From: Siderastrea radians
Lineage: Eukaryota > Cnidaria > Anthozoa > Scleractinia > Rhizangiidae
NCBI GenBank assembly: GCA_964017195.1
Contig: OZ024895.1
Coordinates: forward strand, 31,989,375-32,053,374
Length of the DNA: 64,000 nucleotides
Direction of reading: 5' to 3'
The position numbers and the translations under genes are program-made. Position 1 is the stretch's first letter; each line of letters begins with the position of its first letter. Positions 53,201-64,000 of the stretch are shown piece by piece. Under the pieces are notes generated by a model. The model worked only from the letters and a program-made list of their open reading frames with translations, was not told the DNA's origin and ran no database searches.

Positions 53201-54089
53201 GTTGAAGCAATATATTGATTTCAACACACAAAAACGATCGCAAGCAAAAAACGCATTCGAAAAAGATTTCTTCAAACTTATGAATAACTCAGTATTTGGT
53301 AAAACAATGGAAAACATCAGAAAACGTGTTGATGTACGTCTTATCACGAATGGTAAAAAACTATTAAAAATGTCTTCTAAACCTACTTTTGTATGCAGTA
53401 AAATATTCAATGAAGATCTAGTAGCAGTTCACAAGATCAAAGAAGTACTAACTCTGAATCGGCCGGCTTATGTGGGTATGTGCATTCTTGATCTGAGCAA
53501 AACATTGATGTATGATTTTCATTATAATTATATAAAACAGAAGTATGGTGACAAAGCCAAGCTACTATTCACTGATACAGACTCATTAACTTATGAAATT
53601 GAAACAGAAGATGTTTATCAAAACTTTTGGAATGATAAAGACAAATTCGATAACAGTGACTATCCAGAAAGTTCTCAGTATTTCAGCAAAGCAAACAAAA
53701 AAGTAATTGGAAAATTCAAAGATGAAGCAGCAGGAATGCCAATAAAAGAATTCATCGGATTACGATCAAAAATGTATAGTTATCAAAAAGAAGACAATAA
53801 AGTAGAAAAAACGGCAAAAGGAATCAAAAAGAATATAATAAAAGGAAACATCAAACATGAAGATTATAAAAAAGTATTATTCGAAAATGAGCAAATGCAA
53901 CATAAAATGAAAACTATCAGAAGCGAAAGACATGAACTTGGAAGTTATGAAATCAACAAAATATCACTCAGCTGTTTTGATGATAAAAGATATATATTAG
54001 AAAATGGAATCGACAGTTTATCTTACGGACATTATAAAATAATTGGAATCCACTACTCAAAACTGGTGAAAACCGGTTATGTCACGTGA
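50292..54089 (+). CDS. Protein-primed family B DNA polymerase
   Basis: 1265 residues; replicates the linear genome from its ends. The N-terminal ~110 residues hold repeated proline-rich PxPTPR motifs. Residues ~200-360 carry the block typical of animal Polinton polymerases (SSYIQLP, CFRWCHIRH). A C2HC finger uses C370, C373, H386 and C390. The 3'-5' exonuclease motifs are DFEA (427-430), HNLRGYDSY (575-583) and YLKSD (733-737). An insert with CHICDKKY (525-532) and DHCH (541-544) resembles an HNH/endonuclease-VII zinc fold. Polymerase motifs are DANNLYGWAM (833-842), NNSVFGKTMEN (998-1008) and DTDS (1095-1098). All catalytic residues are present, so it is probably active. It ends 10 bp before the right terminal repeat. 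Confidence 0.96.
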   Translation: MKSLKFLSNYNSNMNKASLKKLSKSQLIKLLMKQDNNTPVIQKRKPIPTPRKSVKEMVKRYEENIILPPVQFRDNYKPVPAVRTVKKPVPTPRTVIKQIDKALKGFVKSYEIDLRNDKDPLIQMQNTRKGVERQLSILLNEMKGLKYVETLKVTFEKMVNFEIIEKSAYFNSESQTIINQVGISESLKISSENIINKIAQWISEGSEWTIESIDSHYLNIAKYEPMKGSSYIQLPSELRNSKKGLVNMKNEDNECFRWCHIRHSNPQERYPQRIKKIDKQYVEKLDYSGIEFPVCVKHYNKIEKQNSININVFGYENKQPYPIYISKEKYEDHMELLLVTENEKNHYVLIKDFNRFMYNQTKHEHRKHFCMYCLQCFSSDRVLSDHKDICLQVNGTQAIKMPTKDNNILKFNNFHRQQPVPFVIYADFEAITEKIHGCQQKGNKSYTEAYQKHTDCGYGYKVVCCYDDKYTKPIQLYRGENAVHKFMENMLEEVKWCKKVMKKHFNKPLKMSNDNEQEFEKATTCHICDKKYTAEDVRVRDHCHITGKYRGSAHQDCNLKLKINPKEIKIPVIFHNLRGYDSYFIMQQLGQIVKKNTYKNKKGEDKQMNINAIPNNMEKYMAFMLGNHLAFIDSFQFMSSSLDKLVSNLPAEALKYTSERFKNEKLSLMTRKGVYPYDYMDSFNKFNKTELPTKEEFYSILIDEHISNEDYNHAQNVWNTFKLQTMGEYHDLYLKSDILLLADVFENFRKTCIQYYKLDPCHYFTSPGLSWDAMLKMTNIKLELMTDINMFQFIEKGMRGGISYIANRYGKANNKYTKEYDEKALSKYIMYLDANNLYGWAMSQYLPTGNFRWMTEKQISKLNVARSNENSEKGLILEVDLEYPKELHDLHNDYPLAAEKVCVNKIMLSDYCKKIAVKYNISTGLVQKLIPTLFKKEKYVLHYRNLQMYIDLGLKLTKIHRVLEFDQSPWLKQYIDFNTQKRSQAKNAFEKDFFKLMNNSVFGKTMENIRKRVDVRLITNGKKLLKMSSKPTFVCSKIFNEDLVAVHKIKEVLTLNRPAYVGMCILDLSKTLMYDFHYNYIKQKYGDKAKLLFTDTDSLTYEIETEDVYQNFWNDKDKFDNSDYPESSQYFSKANKKVIGKFKDEAAGMPIKEFIGLRSKMYSYQKEDNKVEKTAKGIKKNIIKGNIKHEDYKKVLFENEQMQHKMKTIRSERHELGSYEINKISLSCFDDKRYILENGIDSLSYGHYKIIGIHYSKLVKTGYVT

Positions 54090-54098
54090 TAGGGCAGA

Positions 54099-54919
54099 AA
54101 AATGGAACCAACATCGCAAAAAGAAACATCCCCTCTTGATTGCTTCGCAATCAATTCACTGCCTCACAAAAGCTCCGCTTTTGTTCCCCAATGCAAAATA
54201 TATGGGGCAATGATGTTTATAAATTTGATGGAACCAGCATTGCAAAAAGAAACATCCCCTCTTGATTGCTTCGCAATCAATTCACTGCCTCACAAAAGCT
54301 CCGCTTTTGTTCCCCAATGCAAAAAATATGGATCTGGCATATAAAAAAATGATGTGGAGCCATGTGATGGAACCAGCATCGCAAAAAGAAACATCCCCTC
54401 TTGATTGCTTCGCAATCAATTCACTGCCTCACAAAAGCTCCGCTTTTGTTCCCCAATGCGAAATATATGGGGCAATGATGTTTATCAATTTGATGGAACC
54501 AGCATTGCAAAAAGAAACATCCCCTCTTGATTGCTTCGCAATCAATTCACTGCCTCACAAAAGCTCCGCTTTTGTTCCCCAATGCAAAATATATGGGGCA
54601 ATGATGTTTATCAATTTGATGGAACCAGCGACGTAAAAATATGATGAATCAAGCATATGAAACCTTATTGTTTTTTTAGCCCTACGAGACGTAGTCTCTA
54701 CGAGACTAGTCTCTACCCACAAAAAAACTGCAAAGGAGCCTCACTCGTTGACTTCGTCAACGACTTTCCGAGCCTGCTCGGCTCCTTCCCATAAAATGAT
54801 TTCCATAAAATAATTTCCATAAAATGATTTCCATCTGATGGAAAAGTAGTTGTAGAGTTGGCGTTGTTATAGATCACTTTCAAAGAAAGTGATCTAGAAC
54901 CGCCAACTCTATAACTACT
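54099..54919. repeat. Polinton right terminal inverted repeat
   Basis: Inverse of 37621-38301 but longer, with four ~126-139-bp units instead of three and three instead of two copies of a 15-bp GGAAATCATTTTATG repeat. The outer ends match almost exactly. Confidence 0.9.
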
Positions 54920-54925
54920 TGTTCT

Positions 54926-57900
54926 CACACACTTAAAGGCAGATGGTTTAAATATCTGGTATATTTGAATGATTTTAAAACTGTTTAACTGTGCTTAATT
55001 ATGTGACTGAGTTCAGAAATTGGAATCAAACACTGCTGTATGCATATTATTGGTTTAATTGTGTTCAACTACCGAACTCAAATTAAACCGATCATTGCAT
55101 TTGACCCAGTTCATTTTACTGAACAGTAAGATAGTACCTAAGCTAAGATAAGTATATGATTGATATCTTCCATGTGCATACCTTCACTGTAAGAAAAGCT
55201 GCATCACTGATCACTGCTGACATATACATGCCTAGTATAGGTAAAAAAGGATCAGTGAAAACAACAACTTCAGGGCTAAAAATTGACAGTCTCCTGGTTG
55301 CCAGTAGCAATTTAAAACTGACCAGGGCCACTAAAAGTTGAGGTTTGTTTTTATTGACATGTGACTCCAGTCTTACTTAGAGTTCTACAGTATGTGGTAC
55401 TTTTTCCACATGATTATTGGCGAAATCCCTGGATAAAAGACTTACTTCTCACCCAGGTTGGGAGGGGTCTATTCAAGTAAATATGGTTTTAAATTTTTTT
55501 ATTAAGACTAGAGGATTCTGAAAGCCACTTTATCTAAATGGCCTGGTCTACTATACTAAGCGAGCAAGTGAAAAGACCCTGGGGACGGGAGGTTGGAATT
55601 CAAGGATACTGGCCCAAGTTGCAATTCAATGATTTAAGCACTGAAGTTAATTTTTTACCCTGCAAATTATGGAATAACTTAATCAGTAAAAGTAGAGAAT
55701 GAGATGTACAAAAAAATTACTTCCACCTGCTTTGAACTCGATTATCTTAAGCATATTTTCCCAAAAGTGATCAACACATAACTTTTAATAAAAGTTTTAC
55801 ATGTACCTAATTCAAAATTTAAATTTGTTGTTTGTCATCAGATCATGCCAACTATACATGTAGCTTTGAACCTTACTTGATCTAAGAAACATTCGTGAGT
55901 CATTAGATGTATATAAATAATTTGCAAGCAGTAAAGAAAAGCCCAGCTAATAAACAAATGGAGTTGGAGATAAATTAAAGTATGTTATGTGTTACAGTGT
56001 ATGTTAAGTTGTTATGAGATGTTTACAACACGTAAGCTTAAATGATGTTACACAAAAGAATTTAAGCTTATCTGCCAGTATCAACATTAGGAGAATAGCC
56101 TGACCTTCTTGCCTTAAGCAATAGCTGTTTGAAACATTAATTTTAACAGCAACGCTGTAATTAAAGTTACTGAAAACATAAAGGATGCGATGCTACACTT
56201 TACTTGGCCAACAAATAACATACGATTCACAGACGAGTGTACAAAAACTACATCACTTCATACAACGTTTATTTTAAGACTTACGAAATTTAATAAACTT
56301 TAGTTACCAACCTAAGTGTCTATCTTTCGGCTTTTTGCTACCGGAACGAAAATGGCAAATTATTTAAGCACTGGACTAACGATAATTATTAAAAACTGGA
56401 CTAGGTATATTGGATTTCTAGCATTTTGATTGGCTCAACGGAGCTAGGTTATCAGCTCATATACCTGCTGCGACCAAATATGGTCAATGAACACTCAACA
56501 ACAAAATGAACAAAGTGAGCTGAAAGTTTTTTTCCTCGCGAGCAACCCGGCGAGAAAAATGGACGAGAAAAATCACTTGCCAGCAAATTTAAATTAAGCA
56601 GAAATTGCAACAACGTCACCAACAAGCATCACCAACAGCGTCGTCTAAGACAAGTCAAAATTGTTTGAAGAAACTGTGCAGAAATAGAAATTTAAGCATT
56701 AAGCGTTGTGTTTACAATTAATTTCTTTCATCGATCGTCACGTCGATCATTGAAATTGAACAAACGGTAGGTATTATCAGAAAGGATTTCCACTTCAAAA
56801 TATCAAGACAAGACATAAAATAAAACACAATGAAATGGGGCTGGAGCATTTAATAAAAACTATCACGCATTCATGGCGAGTAGGTGCGAAAATCATGAAG
56901 CAGTCTAAACAAGTGCTAAAAAAAATACAGCTGCAAACTACCAAGAAGGAAGGAAGGGCGAGATTGTTTTTCGGCTTTAACATGCAAAATCAGGACACTG
57001 GTTTACCTGCACTTGTTGTAGCTCTGTGTTCCAACAGGTCCAAATGCTCAGATAGAAATTGGATGCCATGTAAACGGAGTTGAATCGCTTTTCCAGTTGT
57101 TTGAATGTTGTTTTTACCATTCCGTCCGCAACCTCTAAACCGAGAACAACTGCATTTTGCGCTTTGCGTTTAACAAACTATGATGGTGAATTCTAATGTT
57201 CCTCACTACAGTAATCTTGCTTCTGAGCTCCATAGAAAATACCTTTTCAAGTTCAACTGTCCAAATTTGTTCTGTCTTCAGTTCGATCAAACACGCACAT
57301 GATGGCTCCGTTGTGCGAACAGATTACAAACTTGTTCAGTTTCAACTCCAGCAGCTATATGGTGAAATTGTACAGCTTCAATCCGCTTTGAACGATGATT
57401 ACAACAATGTTCAGGAAAAATCAAACATGTACCATATTTCAGAGCCAATAATTAGAAGATTTTTTTCCAAAACGTGTGCTACTTTGTTCACTTTCGAGCA
57501 GTTTTCATTGATTCATTCAGCTTTGCAATGAAACAGTGCAACACTTCGCAAGGTTTTGGCGCCTTTTTCGTTCAGTCATGTGATCGATTCTTGTTCCGCT
57601 TAAATTTCTTTTCTCATTTTTCCCGTTCTTTCTGATTTTTTTTTTTATAGTGTTTAAGGTTTTAATAAAACAATTATTCTACTCGGGCTTGCTGGATATC
57701 AAATGATTATAACCAACTCGGCGCTACGCGCCTCGTTGGTTATCTATCATTCGATATCCAACGCGCCCTTGTAGAATAATTGTTAAATATGAAACGTTAA
57801 ACTATAATGATCGATCGGTATTGCGGTAAAGCCCTGCTAAAATAATAAGCTGTTTACCGAAGACAATAAAAAGCTATAATTACACGTACCTGACATGAGC

Positions 57901-58880
57901 AATGCAGCGAAAAATGAAGTGCTGTCCTCTTTCCGAGAAACCATTAACAATTCTTTCGCAGAAATGGACCATGTAGAAAGTAAAAACAACTTTTCACCCC
58001 ATTGTTCAGCTTTTGTCGCTAGCTATGCGGCCGCGCCTAAAAAGTGCACCAGTCTTCCTGAGCAATCCGTGACATTGGTGCCCAGTACTCCGCGTGCCTG
58101 CAAGTTCACATCCCTAAGCTATATGAAAACGAATTTTTTAAAAAAAACTGTTAACGTAGTTAGAAAGAGCATAGTTTGAAACCAAATATGCTGATTCGTT
58201 TTTACATTTATATTAAAACCTCACAAAACAGGGGATTATCAAAAGTTTAAGGTTCATTTTTCATCGTGCTTTTTTCAAAAGGAAAAATAATAATGGACGT
58301 TTTTGAATAACTTGCAATCTTTTTTGCAATATTATTGTGAGAAATTACGAATTTATTGAGCCTAAAGCAGTTTTAAAGTGATTTGAATTTTCTGTGCGCT
58401 CTGGTCACGTGACCAATGACGTCACAACAGTGAGCATATCATGGTCGTTACTTTCATGCGAAGTTCTATTAACCAGCCAAGCTTTGTTTCTCTCCGCCTT
58501 AAACTACCATAGCTACTGACTCCTTACCAGTCCCCTGGGAAATGCTCTTGTACAGAGCCACCTTAACTTTCAAATGCCAGATGTCAACTGGCAATTTCCA
58601 TATTGCGCATTCCAATGACTATCAGGGCACGTTATCTGCTTTTGAATTGATGGAGGCCTCTTCTTGCAGTGAGCTAAAACAAATTTTTTGCCATAGTCAC
58701 GTGAATGATGACGTCATCACCCTAACGTTAATATGAGGGATAACTTTCACGAAGTTGTAAATAACACATAGTACAGCATTCTCTTCGACCACAAATTAAC
58801 TAAGTTATTTAGCATTGAAATGTTTGTGGTGCAAAGCATTCTGGGAAGGTTCTTATTACAATTATAATATTGTTTTTAAT
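54926..58880. repeat. Tandem duplication copy 1, right part
   Basis: Continues the unit after the Polinton and matches 61870-64000 until the window ends. It contains the 1.4-kb insertion 56386-57783 that is absent from copy 2. Non-coding as far as I can see. Two CACGTG / TGACGTCA site pairs lie near 58403-58424 and 58695-58716. Confidence 0.8.
56386..57783. mobile_element. 1.4-kb insertion with TAA duplication
   Basis: Absent from copy 2, where the empty site is 63298-63300. Flanked by TAA (56383-56385 and 57784-57786), consistent with PIF/Harbinger-type insertion. The right end is a ~115-bp hairpin (57669-57783) around CGGCGCTACGCGCC with arms such as TTGGTTAT / ATAACCAA. The interior has no recognisable gene. 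Confidence 0.75.
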
Positions 58881-59679
58881 TATTATTATTATTATTGTTA
58901 TTATTATTATTATTATTATTATTACAAGTGAGACCGGAAAACAATATTATAATTATTAGTTAATCATTAGTAATACACCTCTCATCAAATTAGAACCAGT
59001 GTTTCATAAATTTTAAATAAGCCTCTGTTGTAGGTAATATAAACTTAAATATCTAAGCAATTTAAATGCTTTATTCAATAAGTGATTTGAAACTGGGATA
59101 CTATAGTGCAATACGTTTTCTACAGTGTAAGACGCTCTCATACTCATATTTGTCTCCTTATATGGTAAAATGACGCTGTAGTTGAATGATGATGATGATG
59201 ATGATGATGTACCTTATTTAATTGTATTAATTCCCCAGGAAGTTTAATTAATAGTAGGAAGTAGTGAACCCTAAAACATCCCAGGGCATTGCTTTCTTTC
59301 TTGACTGTCCAAATAGTGGTAGTTACTCAGAAGGAGTAGCTTACTGGAGTTAATATGAAATATAATTTAAATTACTGTAAAAGCTCTAATAGTCCTGCTC
59401 TCTAATATGCCTTCTTACCTACTACTTGCTAATTACAAATAAATTATTTGCTTACAATTATGTCATGACATTGGGGCTTGAAAATTATTTTATGTTTCGA
59501 CTGATGCCGGGTATTATTTTACTGCCAGAGGAAGATGCGAAGAAGTGTAGCATTATGCATGTAATTACTTACATGTAATTCAGGTGAATCAATTCATTCA
59601 TCTATTTTAAGTACCAATCAGTCAATCAATCAACCACTCAACCAACTGGCTGATAAATCAGTCAATCAGCCAATTAAAA

Positions 59680-59724
<45 letters not shown>

Positions 59725-62700
59725 GTCAATCAATAAATCAATCAATCTGTGACTTCAGTGTTGCCAATGCGAATAACAAATGGTCCAGTAATGACTAGTG
59801 ACTTTATTTGATGCACAGATTATGACTCACTCTCTTACTACCCCAGACCGTGATGGCAGTAGATCTCGAGACTTTAGTTCTTTTTGGTTTGATAATTTGT
59901 CACCAATAAGCATTGTTACTGATTGCCATAATCTGGTACCAAAGAAAAACAAAAGGAATAGCCTCTTCCTAAATCATTTCAGAATAGTCTGAAACCTAAT
60001 AGGCAATGAACTGACAAAAAGGGATCAGACTGGTGAATCAGTCAATCGATATAGTTTTCCCCATAAAGAGAATTCAATCAAATAGGTCTGACTCTTCATT
60101 CCTGGGATAGTAGTGGGGGGGGATACTCCCCCCAAAAAAGATATGGGGCAGGGTGTGCTCATCAGATATTTTGAAGTAGAGCCCTAAAAGGTACTCCAGG
60201 ATTCATTCCATTTTCATACATCATCCACTTAGTAGTACTGAGGGGTCAGTCAAACTAATCAATGACATCAAAATGTTAAGCGGAAAAAGACAAAAAAATA
60301 TATAACCTTATTTCAAAACTGCTCTTCAAATTTTTTATTTGAATTGATAAAGTGTGTCTGGGAATATAGCTAAAAGTACAAATTTCTTAACCAAACCCTT
60401 ACAATAAACTGCCATATTTTCCTGACATCAGGTTGATGGAATAAAAACCTGTAAGAAAAACAAAGCAGATTTTAATTATCACAATTACCAATAGTAGAAC
60501 AGTCAGTGTGCACGCGCCAGACAAAAATGAGAGACTGCTCGTAGTATATGAGAATGGTACCAACTTGGGCCGGTACAACTTCAGATCGACTCCAAATGCT
60601 TACCTCTGTTTACACGAAACGTACGAAACATGAAGCTAGTATAAAATAATTATCATCTTAGGCTGTGTTTACACGAGTGATTTCATCCCGAGATGACTTT
60701 CACATCGGTGTCTGGTCATTTACCTGTAAGTTTTTACATGGTTTGGAGCTGAAATGGTGTTTACCCCAGGACGATTTCATCCCCGTGCTGAAGACCGGGA
60801 TGAAATCGTCCCAGGGTGAAAACATTTCAGCTCCAAATCATGTAAACATTTACAGGTAAATGACCAGACACCGCAATGAAAGTCACCCCGGGAGGAGATA
60901 AAAGTCATCCCGGGATAAAGTCACTCATGTAAACAGGGCCTTAGGCTGGTTTAACTCATCACTGCTGCTGAACCAATATGAATGACTCAGAACGGTTTGA
61001 AATCAGACTGGGGAGCCACTTAAGCATGAACAGGGTTCCAATTGGTCTGAGATATTTGTTTTGGATATGCACGTTTAATAAGTGGCGTTGGAGCATTCCA
61101 AGCTGTTGGATAATAGATAAAGTGGATTTTTAAGGATGGGATGGTTGTGGACCATATTAACACAAACAGAGTTTAGATTGGTCTCAGGTAAACACTTCAT
61201 GCCAGTCTGACTTTCAGACCGGTCTCATGTAAACAAAATCGTACCAGTCTGAGTTTGTACCGGTCTCATGAAATCAGGGCGTTACTGCCCCTGGGTCTCT
61301 GAGGATGTTGCTAAACATTCTTGAGAGCTGCTCAACGTTAGGCTAAGGGGGTGTTTTCATAATACCAGCATGATTTTCATTCTGGTACAAGTTCCTCCCG
61401 ATTTCCTCTTGTTTCTCTGTATTTGTTTAATGATTACAGCACAACATCTCATAACTGTACAAGTCATACCTGTGTGAGCTTGCCCCAGTAGTGGTACTGG
61501 GTCACAATTATTACTGTGGCACGGAAACCCATACATGGTATAACTGTTTGATTCATTCTGCATTAAGTTTTAACCCTTTAACCATCAAGAATAAATCTTA
61601 CATCACCGTGAAAAATGGATTTTGTAACTTAAGTGGGTATAAGGTTTTCATCACCTACCCCAATGGAAGTCTTGATGGAACACTCATGTAAATGTTGTGA
61701 TTTAATTTTTTCCTTGGTTCAACTTTTATTTGCCTTTGTGAGTATTAGGATTGCCAAATTTTCTTTTTCCGAAAAGGCTGTTTTAGCCACCCAGTCTTCT
61801 ATGTGTTTACACGACAATATCAAACAGATCATGTTCAAATTCCACACTACAGAAATTTGTGCTTGTTCTCACACACTTAAAGGCAGATGGTTTAAATCTC
61901 TGGTATATTTGAATGATTTTAAACTGTTTAACTGTGCTTAATTATGTTTGACTGGGTTCAGAAATTGGAATCAAACACTGCTGTATGCATATTGTTGGTT
62001 TAATTGTGTTCAACTACCGAACCCAAATTAAACCGATCACTGCATTTGACCCAGTTCATTTTACTGAACAGTAAGATAGTACGTAAGCTGGGATAATTAT
62101 GTGATTGATATCTTCCATGTGCATACCTTCACTGTAAGAAAAGCTGCATCACTGATCACTGCTGACGTATACATGCCTAGTATAGATAAAAAAGGATCAG
62201 TGAAAACAACAACTTCAGGGCTAAAAATTGACAGTCTCCTGGTTGCCAGTAGCAATTTAAAACTGACCAGGGCCACTAAAAGTTAAGGTTTGTTTTTACT
62301 TAGAGTTCTACAGTATGTGGTACTTTTTCCACATGATTACTGGCGAAATCCCTGGATAAAAGACTTACTTCTCACCCAGGTTGGGAGGGGTCTATTCAAG
62401 TAAATATGGTTTTAAATTTTTTGATTTAGACTAGAGGATTTTGAAAGCCATTTTATCTAAATGGCCTGGTCCACTATACTAAGCGAGCAAGTGAAAAGAC
62501 CCTGGGGACGAGGTTGGAATTCAAGGATACTGGCCCGAGTTGCAATTCAATGATTCAAGCACTGAAGTTAATTTTTTACCCTGCAAATTATGGAATAACT
62601 TAATCAGTAAAAGTAGAGAATGAGATGTACAAAACAATTACATTCACCTGCTTTGAACTCGATTATCTTAAGCATATTTTCCCAAAAGTGATCAACACAT

Positions 62701-64000
62701 AACTTTTAATAAAAGTTTTACATGTACCTAATTCGAAATTTAAATTTGTTGTTTGTCATCAAATCATGCCAACTATAGCTTTGAACCTTACTTGATCTAA
62801 GAAACATTCGTGAGTCATTAGATGTATATAAATAATTTGCAAGCAGTGAAGAAAAGCCCAGCTAATAAACAAATGGAGATGGAGATAAAATAAAGTATGT
62901 TATGTGTTATGTTATGTTGTTATGAGATGTTTACAACACGTAAGCTTAAATGATGCTACACAAAAGAATTTAAGCTTATCTGCCAGTATCAACATTAAGA
63001 GAATAGCCTGACCTTCTTGCTTTGAGTAATAGCTGTTTGAAACATTAATTTTAACAGCAACGCTGTAATTAAAGTTACTGAAAACATAAAGGATGCGATG
63101 CTACACTTTTACTGGGCCAACAAATAACATACATGTACGATTCACAGACGAGTGTACAAAAACTACATCACTTCATATAACGTTTATTTAAAGACTTACG
63201 AAACTTAATAAACTTTAGCTACCAACCTACGTGTCTATCTTTCGGCTTTTTGCTACCGGAACGAAAACGGCAAATTATTTAAGCACTGGACCAACGATAA
63301 ATATGAAACATTAAACAAAAATGATCGATCGGTAAAGCCCTGCTAATATATTAAGCTGTTTACCGAAGACAATAAAAAGCTATAATTACACGTACCTGAC
63401 ATGAGCAATGCAGCGAGAAATGAAGTGCTGTCCTCTTTCGGAAAAACCATTAACAATTCTTTAGCAGAAACGGACCGACAGAAAGCTAGCAAAACACCTT
63501 TTAACCCCATTTTTCAGCTTTTGTCGCTAGCTATGCCGCCGCGCCTAAAAAGTGCACCAGTCTTCCTGAGCAATCCGTGACATTGGTGCCCAGTACTCCG
63601 CGTGCCTGCAAATTCACATCCCTAAGCTCTATGAAAACGAATTTTTTAAAAAAAACTGTTAACGTAGTTAGAAAGAGCATAGTTTGAAACCAAATATGCT
63701 GATTCGTTTTTACATTTATATTAAAACCTCACAAAACAGGGGATTATCAAAAGTTTAAGGTTCATTTTTCATTGTGCTTTTTTCAAAAGGAAAAATAATA
63801 ATGAACGTTTTTGAATAACTTGCAATTTTTTCTGCGATATTACTGTGAGAAATTACGAATTTATTGAGCTAAAAGCAGTTTTAAAGTGATTTGAATTTTC
63901 TGTGCGCTCTGGTCACGTGACCAATGACGTCACAACAGTGAGCATATCATGGTCGTTACTTTCATGCGAAGTACTATTAACCAGCCAAGCTTTGTTTCTC
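58881..64000. repeat. Tandem duplication copy 2 (uninterrupted)
   Basis: Direct copy of the unit starting in an (ATT)n array. It preserves empty sites for the 12.3-kb element (TT, 61736-61737), the Polinton (TGTTCT, 61864-61869) and the 1.4-kb element (TAA, 63298-63300). It runs off the window end. It contains (GAT)n at ~59187-59208 and (ATCA)n at ~59682-59722. Confidence 0.85.
60661..60940. mobile_element. Harbinger-type MITE in copy 2
   Basis: Counterpart of 24112-24391, the same length and position in the unit, flanked by TTA at 60658-60660 and 60941-60943. Confidence 0.75.

Larger units (their letters stand above)
37621..54919. mobile_element. Complete Polinton (Maverick) element, 17.3 kb
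   Basis: A self-synthesising, virus-like transposon. The ends start AGTAGTTATAG (Polintons begin with AG) and are flanked by a perfect 6-bp duplication TGTTCT (37615-37620 and 54920-54925), the size expected of the Polinton integrase. The empty site is preserved at 61864-61869. All six core genes are open: polymerase B, integrase, adenain-like protease, packaging ATPase, and major and minor capsid proteins, plus accessory genes. Coding density is ~85%, with a minus-strand block at 39.4-42.6 kb and a plus-strand block at 42.7-54.1 kb. Odd points are two -1 frame junctions and unequal terminal arrays. Very likely a recent insertion. Confidence 0.97.

Noticed and set aside
57895..58179. 94-codon ORF starting MSNAAKNEV
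   Set aside because: The equivalent frame in duplication copy 2 is broken by frameshifts, so it is not conserved as protein.

Overview
The window looks like nuclear DNA of an early-branching animal, most likely a cnidarian such as a stony coral. The reasons are AT-rich sequence, many short inverted-repeat elements of kinds I associate with corals and sea anemones, tRNA-derived SINE pieces, a C2H2 zinc-finger exon behind a splice acceptor, and a Polinton with animal-type gene content. The species call is inference. Very little of the window is ordinary host coding sequence; it is a stack of mobile elements.

Layout. 1-19.9 kb: MITEs, several nested, with readable target duplications; a 5'-truncated non-LTR retrotransposon (2.3-3.2 kb); two copies of a ~1.8-2 kb dispersed repeat (7.57-9.36 and 16.89-18.86 kb), each carrying a MITE and a SINE; and one C2H2 zinc-finger exon (14.69-15.48 kb). 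19.93-22.01 kb: a complete Tc1/mariner-superfamily transposon with 437-bp inverted repeats, TA duplication, TATA box and intact transposase.

22.29-64 kb: a ~5.5 kb unit in direct tandem duplication. Copy 1 is split by three insertions: a 12.3 kb element with iterated CCTGG/CCAGG terminal arrays (25191-37487), a 17.3 kb Polinton (37621-54919), and a 1.4 kb element (56386-57783). Copy 2 (58881 to the window end) keeps the empty site for all three, so the boundaries and target duplications are fixed to the base.

The Polinton (Maverick, polintovirus/adintovirus-like) is the main content. It has inverted repeats of ~0.7-0.8 kb, a 6-bp target duplication (TGTTCT), and the full core set: protein-primed DNA polymerase B, retroviral-type integrase with chromodomain, adenain-like protease, packaging ATPase, double-jelly-roll major capsid protein and minor capsid protein. 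Accessory genes include a phage-like fibre, a PPxY protein, a basic core-like protein, a hydrophobic structural protein, a zinc ribbon plus phospholipase A2 pair, a VLTF3-like factor, and three tiny zinc proteins, one with an AT-hook. The genes fit a life cycle of integration and protein-primed replication, packaging into an icosahedral capsid, protease maturation and entry or budding.

The element's regulatory layout may be the undescribed part. Eleven ORFs, mostly structural, share a T-N-TAA(A)C box 8-12 nt before their ATG. Four replication or regulatory ORFs lack it and carry a TATAGTA-type leader instead. A left-end control region holds 85-bp tandem repeats, each with a perfect ATGAGTCAT (AP-1/GCN4-type) site and a TAACGCGTTA palindrome. 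The protease frame has no usable AUG and is reached only by a -1 shift at an A15 run; the zinc ribbon/PLA2 junction shows a second -1 relation.
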